DNA of 11,452 nucleotides, taken from NCBI RefSeq assembly GCF_946477055.1, contig NZ_CAMKXG010000102.1, forward strand, positions 1 to 11,452, in the 5' to 3' direction. Of this stretch, positions 7,667 to 11,452 are shown in pieces (the first letter of the stretch is position 1; each line of letters begins with the position of its first letter). This DNA is from Lonsdalea britannica. Lineage in GTDB: Bacteria > Pseudomonadota > Gammaproteobacteria > Enterobacterales > Enterobacteriaceae. A model generated the notes under the pieces. That model was given only the letters and a program-made list of their open reading frames with translations. It searched no databases and was not told the origin of the DNA. A program made the translations under genes and the position numbers.

Positions 7667-8113
7667 ATGAAAACTGAAACTCCTCTCGACAAACTTCGCG
7701 AATTGGCTCAGCAGGAAGTGGACGATGCCGCTACTCTGCTGGGGCAGATCCGTCAGTCACACGTTCAGGCGCAACAGCAGCTCGATATGTTGCTCGGGTA
7801 TGAAGATGACTACCGTGTACAGCTGCAGCAAACAATGGGCAGCGGTATCAACGCAGCGAATTGGTACAATTATCAGCAGTTTATAAAAACTCTTGAATTG
7901 GCCATCGAACAGCATCGCAAACAGCTGGCCGTATGGGCACAGCGTTTAGAACAAGCCATGAAAACCTGGCAGGCTAAGCGTCAACGGCTGAATGCGTTTG
8001 AGACATTAAAAGAACGGGCGGCTCAGGAACTTCTGGTTCGTGAGAACCGTCGAGACCAAAAACTGATGGATGAATTTGCACAGCGCTCGTCATTGAGGAA
8101 ACTGAATCCATGA
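7667..8113 (+). CDS. fliJ: Flagellar export protein FliJ (ATPase stalk)
   Basis: FliJ is a two-helix coiled coil that inserts into the FliI hexamer like the gamma stalk of F1-ATPase, links it to FlhA and recycles export chaperones. 148 residues, against 147 in E. coli. Seen: almost continuous helix with LDKLRELAQQEVDDAATLLGQIR, the NWYNYQQFIKTLELAIEQHRKQL segment near the hairpin turn, and the C-terminal ENRRDQKLMDEFAQR that is the best conserved part of the family. GAGG at 7659-7662 is only four bases from the ATG, a rather tight spacing. Its last four bases overlap the fliK start (ATGA). Confidence 0.96.
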   Translation: MKTETPLDKLRELAQQEVDDAATLLGQIRQSHVQAQQQLDMLLGYEDDYRVQLQQTMGSGINAANWYNYQQFIKTLELAIEQHRKQLAVWAQRLEQAMKTWQAKRQRLNAFETLKERAAQELLVRENRRDQKLMDEFAQRSSLRKLNP

Positions 8114-9615
8114 ATCTATCTACTGTTACTGCTCTTTCAGCGTCTGAGACGGCTCGAACTGATTCGACTTCGTCCAGCAGCAACAAAGACAGTAATGCGT
8201 CACAGCCTAACAGCTTTACGGCGCTGTTTTCGTCACACCTGAATGAAGAGCAAAATCGTACACAGCAGAATACGTTGAACACGGCTTCTCAAAATGCTCA
8301 GAATAAAGAATCACAGCCTCAGCCGGTGAAACAAACTACGGCTCAGTCCACGTCCAACACGACGCCCAAAACCGAAAATACGTCGGCAAAACAGGCTGAC
8401 AACAGTGAGGAAGTGGATGCGCAGGCAGCTGAGGCGAATGCAGGCGAAGACGCATCAACGGAATCGTCTGTACAGTCTTCGCTTAGCGCGTTGTTAAAGC
8501 AATCGCACGCGACGCACGGTAAGTCGACAGTGGCGCAAGCCGCAAGCACGACGAGCACGAAAACGGATGCTGTTGATGACAGCGCTGACGCGGCATTAAC
8601 GCTGGGCGACCAGGTCACGGCGGATACCGGAATTTCGGTCGCGACGGCCGATCAGGATGCATCGTCGACGATCATGGCTATGCTGGGCGCTGGATTGGCC
8701 CCGCAGCTACAGAAAGTGACGCCGCAGCCGATAACCCCACAGAGTGAAGGTGTCGCCGCGCTGAGCGTGGACGGACAAAATGCCTTGCAGACGTTGACCG
8801 ACGGTCAGCAGAGCACGTCGCTGACCTCTATGCTGAACGCCGTCGCTGATGACACGACGACGGGGCAGGATGACGATGAAGCATTGACTGACATTCTGGG
8901 CCGCGTTTCCGGCAAATCCGTGTCGAAAGGAACTGCGAAAGACGATGATTCGACTGACCTGAAAAGCATCGTAGTTGATACGACTGCGACGTCGAGCAAG
9001 GTTCAGTCTGCTGACATCAGCGCTGCCGTGAGCAACGCCTTTAAAGTCACGCAAGAGCCGTCTTCCACCAACAGTAATTCCAGCGCTGCGACGGTAAATA
9101 GCGCATTGGGCGCACTCAACAGCACCCAGGCCAATACCTCCGCTGCGGCGACGCCACAAACCGCAGTACTGACGTCTCGTCTGGGCAGCGATGAGTGGCA
9201 ACAGGCGCTCAGCCAGCAGGTTGTGATGTTTACACGTAACAACCAGCAAAACGTTGAGCTGCGTCTGCATCCTCAGGAGCTTGGCGCGATTCAGGTCAGC
9301 ATGAAGATGGATGATAACCAGGCTCAAATCCACCTTGCCTCTGCGCATGGACAGGTGCGAGCCGCGTTGGAAGCTGCGATGCCGCAGCTGAGAACGGCGT
9401 TGTCTGAAAGCGGTATTACGCTGAACCAGAGTAGTGTCGGCAGCGAGACCTTCGCTGGCTCCGAATGGCAGCAGGGGCAGCAGCAGAGCGCCGGCGGCGG
9501 TTCGTCCTCGTCTCAGTACTCGAGCAGCCTTGACACCCACATGGAAATCGTGGATGTGCCAGTTTCACTCCAGAGAATTGCGTCCTCTTCGAGCGGCGTC
9601 GATACTTTTGCGTGA
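8110..9615 (+). CDS. fliK: Flagellar hook-length control protein FliK, unusually long
   Basis: FliK is a secreted molecular ruler: its extended N-terminal part measures the growing hook and its C-terminal domain touches FlhB to switch export from rod/hook to filament proteins. This one has 501 residues, against 375 in E. coli and 405 in Salmonella. Seen: residues 1 to about 350 are low-complexity and rich in Ser, Thr, Ala, Gln, Asn and Asp with no Trp or Cys, consistent with a disordered ruler; the conserved C-terminal domain runs from about LGSDEWQQALSQQ (residue 358) through ELRLHPQELGAIQVSM (383-398) to about 455; a Gln/Gly/Ser linker and a short tail ending GVDTFA follow. GAGGAA (8095-8100) precedes the ATG by nine bases. 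It ends the fliF operon; the fliL spacer follows. Confidence 0.96.
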   Translation: MNLSTVTALSASETARTDSTSSSSNKDSNASQPNSFTALFSSHLNEEQNRTQQNTLNTASQNAQNKESQPQPVKQTTAQSTSNTTPKTENTSAKQADNSEEVDAQAAEANAGEDASTESSVQSSLSALLKQSHATHGKSTVAQAASTTSTKTDAVDDSADAALTLGDQVTADTGISVATADQDASSTIMAMLGAGLAPQLQKVTPQPITPQSEGVAALSVDGQNALQTLTDGQQSTSLTSMLNAVADDTTTGQDDDEALTDILGRVSGKSVSKGTAKDDDSTDLKSIVVDTTATSSKVQSADISAAVSNAFKVTQEPSSTNSNSSAATVNSALGALNSTQANTSAAATPQTAVLTSRLGSDEWQQALSQQVVMFTRNNQQNVELRLHPQELGAIQVSMKMDDNQAQIHLASAHGQVRAALEAAMPQLRTALSESGITLNQSSVGSETFAGSEWQQGQQQSAGGGSSSSQYSSSLDTHMEIVDVPVSLQRIASSSSGVDTFA

Positions 9616-9645
9616 GGCAAATCAGTAAGCTAGTGTGATTTTTCT

Positions 9646-9679
9646 CGTCTATTCACCCTATTGAACGACGGAATAGACG
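9646..9679. repeat. Perfect 9-bp inverted repeat in the fliK-fliL spacer
   Basis: CGTCTATTC (9646-9654) and GAATAGACG (9671-9679) are exact reverse complements separated by 16 bases. No U-run follows on either strand (only ACGGGATAATT on the plus strand, AGAAAAA on the minus), so it is not an intrinsic terminator. The CTATT/AATAG cores recall FlhDC half-sites, but they point outward instead of inward. An operator for the fliL promoter or an mRNA hairpin are both possible. Confidence 0.5.
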
Positions 9680-9690
9680 GGATAATTACG
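9655..9690 (+). promoter_or_regulatory. Possible fliL promoter elements
   Basis: The fliLMNOPQR operon of enteric bacteria has its own class 2 promoter just ahead of fliL. Here GATAAT (9681-9686) is a good -10 match by eye; a TTGAAC at 9661-9666 lies too close to be a normal -35, which fits an activator-dependent promoter lacking a proper -35. I cannot identify a convincing FlhDC site, so this is tentative. Confidence 0.28.
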
Positions 9691-9696
9691 GGGTAT

Positions 9697-9715
9697 ATGC
9701 AGCACAGAGCTGCAT
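9697..9715 (+). repeat. Perfect 7-bp stem hairpin in the fliL leader
   Basis: ATGCAGC (9697-9703), loop ACAGA, and GCTGCAT (9709-9715) form a compact hairpin about 34 bases before the fliL start. No U-run follows. It would lie at the 5' end of a transcript starting near 9693, where it could stabilise the mRNA. Confidence 0.5.
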
Positions 9716-9748
9716 CAATGGCAATGAGTATAGGAATTATCTTAGTCT

Positions 9749-10228
9749 ATGGCTGAAGAAAAATCACAGTCGGGACGCAAGCGTTCTGTCTTGTTAATGC
9801 TGCTAATCGTTATCGCATTGGTAGCGACATGTGCCGCCGGCACCGGTTGGTGGTTCTTTTATCATAAAAACGCTGAGCCAACGGTGGCAAAAGAAGTGCC
9901 TCCCCCGGAACCTGTATTCATGCCATTGGATACATTTACTGTTAACTTGGTTAATCCGGATAACAATCCCGATCGTGTGTTGTACGTTGGGTTCACCCTG
10001 CGTTTGCCAGATGAAGAAACCAAGAGTCGCTTCACCCGCTATTTGCCGGAAGTGCGCAGCCGCTTGCTGCTGCTGCTTTCCCGACAGGATTCGGCCGCGT
10101 TGGCAAACGAACAAGGTAAGCAGAAGCTGATTGACGAAATTAAACAGGTTCTTAGCCCGCCTCTGGTTCAAGGGCAACCCAACCAGGTGGTCACGGATGT
10201 TCTGTTCACCGCTTTTATACTGCGATAA
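9749..10228 (+). CDS. fliL: Flagellar basal body-associated protein FliL
   Basis: FliL is a single-pass inner-membrane protein near the MS ring that supports stator (MotAB) function, especially under load and in swarming. 159 residues, against 154 in E. coli. Seen: a basic cytoplasmic N terminus (GRKRS), a membrane helix at about residues 14-37, a Pro-rich linker (PPPEPVF), and the periplasmic domain with [36 protein letters not shown] and the C-terminal [12 protein letters not shown]. The nearest Shine-Dalgarno, AGGA at 9732-9735, is 13 bases from the ATG, unusually distant; no better in-frame start is seen and the N terminus fits the family. fliM starts five bases after the stop. Confidence 0.96.
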   Translation: MAEEKSQSGRKRSVLLMLLIVIALVATCAAGTGWWFFYHKNAEPTVAKEVPPPEPVFMPLDTFTVNLVNPDNNPDRVLYVGFTLRLPDEETKSRFTRYLPEVRSRLLLLLSRQDSAALANEQGKQKLIDEIKQVLSPPLVQGQPNQVVTDVLFTAFILR

Positions 10229-10233
10229 ATATT

Positions 10234-11247
10234 ATGAGTGACAGTATTCTTTCCCAGGCAGAAATTGACGCATTGCTCAACGGTGACAGTGACGACGGCG
10301 ATAGCAAAGCCAAGTCGGCCTCTGGCCCGGAGAGCGATATTCGGCCTTACGACCCCAATACGCAACGGCGTGTTGTTCGTGAGCGCTTGCAGTCGTTAGA
10401 AATTATTAATGAGCGCTTTGCCCGTCAGTTCCGCATGGGGCTGTTCAACCTGTTGCGTCGTAGCCCGGATATTACCGCCGGACCTATCAAAATCCAGCCG
10501 TATCATGATTTTGCGCGTAACCTGCCGGTGCCGACCAACCTCAACCTGATTCATCTGAAGCCGCTACGCGGCACCGCGCTGTTCGTGTTTTCTCCGAGCT
10601 TGGTTTTTATCGCGGTCGATAATCTGTTTGGCGGAGATGGACGCTTCCCAACCAAGGTCGAAGGGCGAGAGTTCACCCACACCGAACAGCGCGTGGTGAA
10701 AAGAATGCTGCGTCTGGCGTTGGAAGCCTACGGCGACGCGTGGAATGCGATCTACAAGTTGGACGTGGAGTACGTGCGTTCCGAAATGCAGGTCAAGTTT
10801 ACCAACATCACGACATCGCCTAACGATATCGTGGTAACCACGCCTTTCCACGTGGAAATCGGCAACCTGACCGGCGAATTCAATATTTGTATTCCTTTTG
10901 CCATGATCGAGCCGCTGCGCGAACTGCTGGTGAATCCTCCGATGGAGAACTCACGGCAGGAAGATCAGAGCTGGAGGGATACGTTGGCCAAGCAGGTTCA
11001 GCATTCTGAGCTGGAGCTGGTCGCCAACTTTACCGATGTGTCGCTGCGGTTGTCCAAAGTGCTGAAGTTACAGCCGGGCGATGTATTGCCTATAGAAAAA
11101 CCTGACAGCATCATTGCCCATGTCGACGGTGTACCAGTATTGACCGGTCAGTACGGCACCTACAAAGGACAATATGCTCTTCGAGTCGAACAGTTAGTGA
11201 ATCCAATTTTGACTTCTCTGAACAACGAGGGACAGCCCCATGAGTGA
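10234..11247 (+). CDS. fliM: Flagellar motor switch protein FliM
   Basis: FliM forms the middle of the C ring; phosphorylated CheY binds its N-terminal helix and shifts rotation to clockwise. 337 residues (334 in E. coli). Seen: the CheY-binding peptide LSQAEIDALLNG at residues 6-17, an acidic linker, RRVVRERLQSLEIINERFARQFR, the middle domain with LRGTALFVFSPSLVFIAVDNLFGGDGR and the GGDG loop at 133-136 that contacts FliG, and a C-terminal SPOA domain (about 253-330) with ELELVANFTDVSLRLSKVLKLQPGDVLPIEKPD. No purine-rich ribosome site is visible before the ATG; translation is probably coupled to fliL, whose stop is five bases upstream. The 3' end overlaps fliN by eight bases (ATGAGTGA). Confidence 0.98.
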   Translation: MSDSILSQAEIDALLNGDSDDGDSKAKSASGPESDIRPYDPNTQRRVVRERLQSLEIINERFARQFRMGLFNLLRRSPDITAGPIKIQPYHDFARNLPVPTNLNLIHLKPLRGTALFVFSPSLVFIAVDNLFGGDGRFPTKVEGREFTHTEQRVVKRMLRLALEAYGDAWNAIYKLDVEYVRSEMQVKFTNITTSPNDIVVTTPFHVEIGNLTGEFNICIPFAMIEPLRELLVNPPMENSRQEDQSWRDTLAKQVQHSELELVANFTDVSLRLSKVLKLQPGDVLPIEKPDSIIAHVDGVPVLTGQYGTYKGQYALRVEQLVNPILTSLNNEGQPHE

Positions 11248-11411
11248 CACCAAGAACCCGTCCGAAGAAAAAGAATCCGTGGACGATCTGTGGGCTGATG
11301 CATTTAATGAGCAGCAAGCCGCGGAAAAAGACGAAAGCGGTAGCGAAGGCGTATTTAAGTCGCTGGACGCAGATGCCGCGCCCGGACTGTCTCAGGACAT
11401 CGATCTGATTC
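11240..11411 (+). CDS. fliN: Flagellar motor switch protein FliN, 5' part (cut by contig end)
   Basis: FliN forms the base of the C ring with FliM and docks the FliH-FliI export complex. Only about 57 codons are present, from MSDTKNPSEEKESVDDLWADAFNEQ to LSQDIDLI, against 137 residues in E. coli. The DDLWADA segment and the QDIDLI just before the SPOA domain identify it. The genuine sequence ends at 11410 or 11411 where synthetic adapter begins, so the missing SPOA domain reflects the assembly and not a broken gene. Confidence 0.93.
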
Positions 11412-11452
11412 CTGTCTCTTATACACATCTGACGCTGCCGACGAAGAGGATA
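11412..11452. other. Residual Illumina Nextera adapter (non-biological)
   Basis: Positions 11412-11430 are exactly the Tn5 mosaic end in read-through orientation (CTGTCTCTTATACACATCT), 11431-11444 are the reverse complement of the Nextera read-1 arm (GACGCTGCCGACGA), and 11445-11452 (AGAGGATA) equal the reverse complement of the i5 index S503/N503 (TATCCTCT). This 41-base block is library adapter left at a contig end and should be trimmed. It is not a transposon end in the genome. Confidence 0.98.

Noticed and set aside
8707..9540. 277-codon minus-strand open frame antisense to fliK
   Set aside because: Arg-rich shadow of the low-complexity Ser/Thr coding region; no start signals or family resemblance.
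1..11411. A previously undescribed system, such as a defence or toxin cassette in the flagellar locus
   Set aside because: Every substantial open frame is accounted for by a canonical flagellar gene in canonical order, and the only gap over 300 bases (1804-2228) holds no intact gene.
11111..11428. Minus-strand open frame opposite fliM/fliN beginning MCIRDR
   Set aside because: Its start codon and first residues are translated from the Nextera mosaic end; the rest is antisense to fliN and fliM. It is an adapter artefact.
11412..11430. A Tn5/IS50-like mosaic end that could mark a transposon insertion in fliN
   Set aside because: It is followed by the read-1 arm and an index sequence, not by transposon DNA, so it is library adapter.

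Overview
The window is part of the main flagellar gene cluster of a Gram-negative gammaproteobacterium. Gene order and protein sequences are those of Enterobacterales: fliD-fliS-fliT, then fliE reading leftward, then fliFGHIJK and fliLMN reading rightward. The proteins resemble their E. coli/Salmonella counterparts closely, but with lineage-specific differences: a long FliK, an Asn/Gly/Ala-rich insert in FliF, and non-enteric-model intergenic DNA. A soft-rot or tree-pathogen member of Pectobacteriaceae is a reasonable guess, but it is only inference. No mobile element, CRISPR array, tRNA or rRNA was found.

Layout. Positions 1-884 hold the 3' part of fliD (filament cap), open at the left edge. 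fliS (906-1310, flagellin chaperone) follows closely, and fliT (1432-1803, FliD chaperone) follows after a 121-base gap containing a hairpin. Positions 1804-2228 hold no convincing gene. fliE (2546-2229, minus strand) encodes the rod/MS-ring junction protein. The 253-base divergent spacer 2547-2799 should carry the class 2 (FlhDC-controlled) promoters for fliE and for fliF; an FlhDC-box-like inverted repeat is visible in it.

From 2800 rightward comes a tightly packed basal-body/export operon: fliF (MS ring), fliG (rotor switch), fliH, fliI and fliJ (export ATPase with its regulator and stalk) and fliK (hook-length ruler). Most junctions overlap by 1-8 bases; only fliI-fliJ is open (83 bases). 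A 133-base spacer with two perfect inverted repeats separates fliK from fliL, the expected head of the fliLMNOPQR operon. fliL (stator-associated membrane protein) and fliM (C-ring, CheY-P binding) are complete. fliN is cut after about 57 codons.

The right end is not genomic. Positions 11412-11452 are an Illumina Nextera adapter (mosaic end, read-1 arm, and an 8-base string matching the reverse complement of index S503) left on a draft contig. The fliN truncation is therefore an assembly artefact. I see no previously undescribed system here: it is a canonical flagellar locus with a few regulatory candidates, two lineage-specific protein features and one clear contamination.
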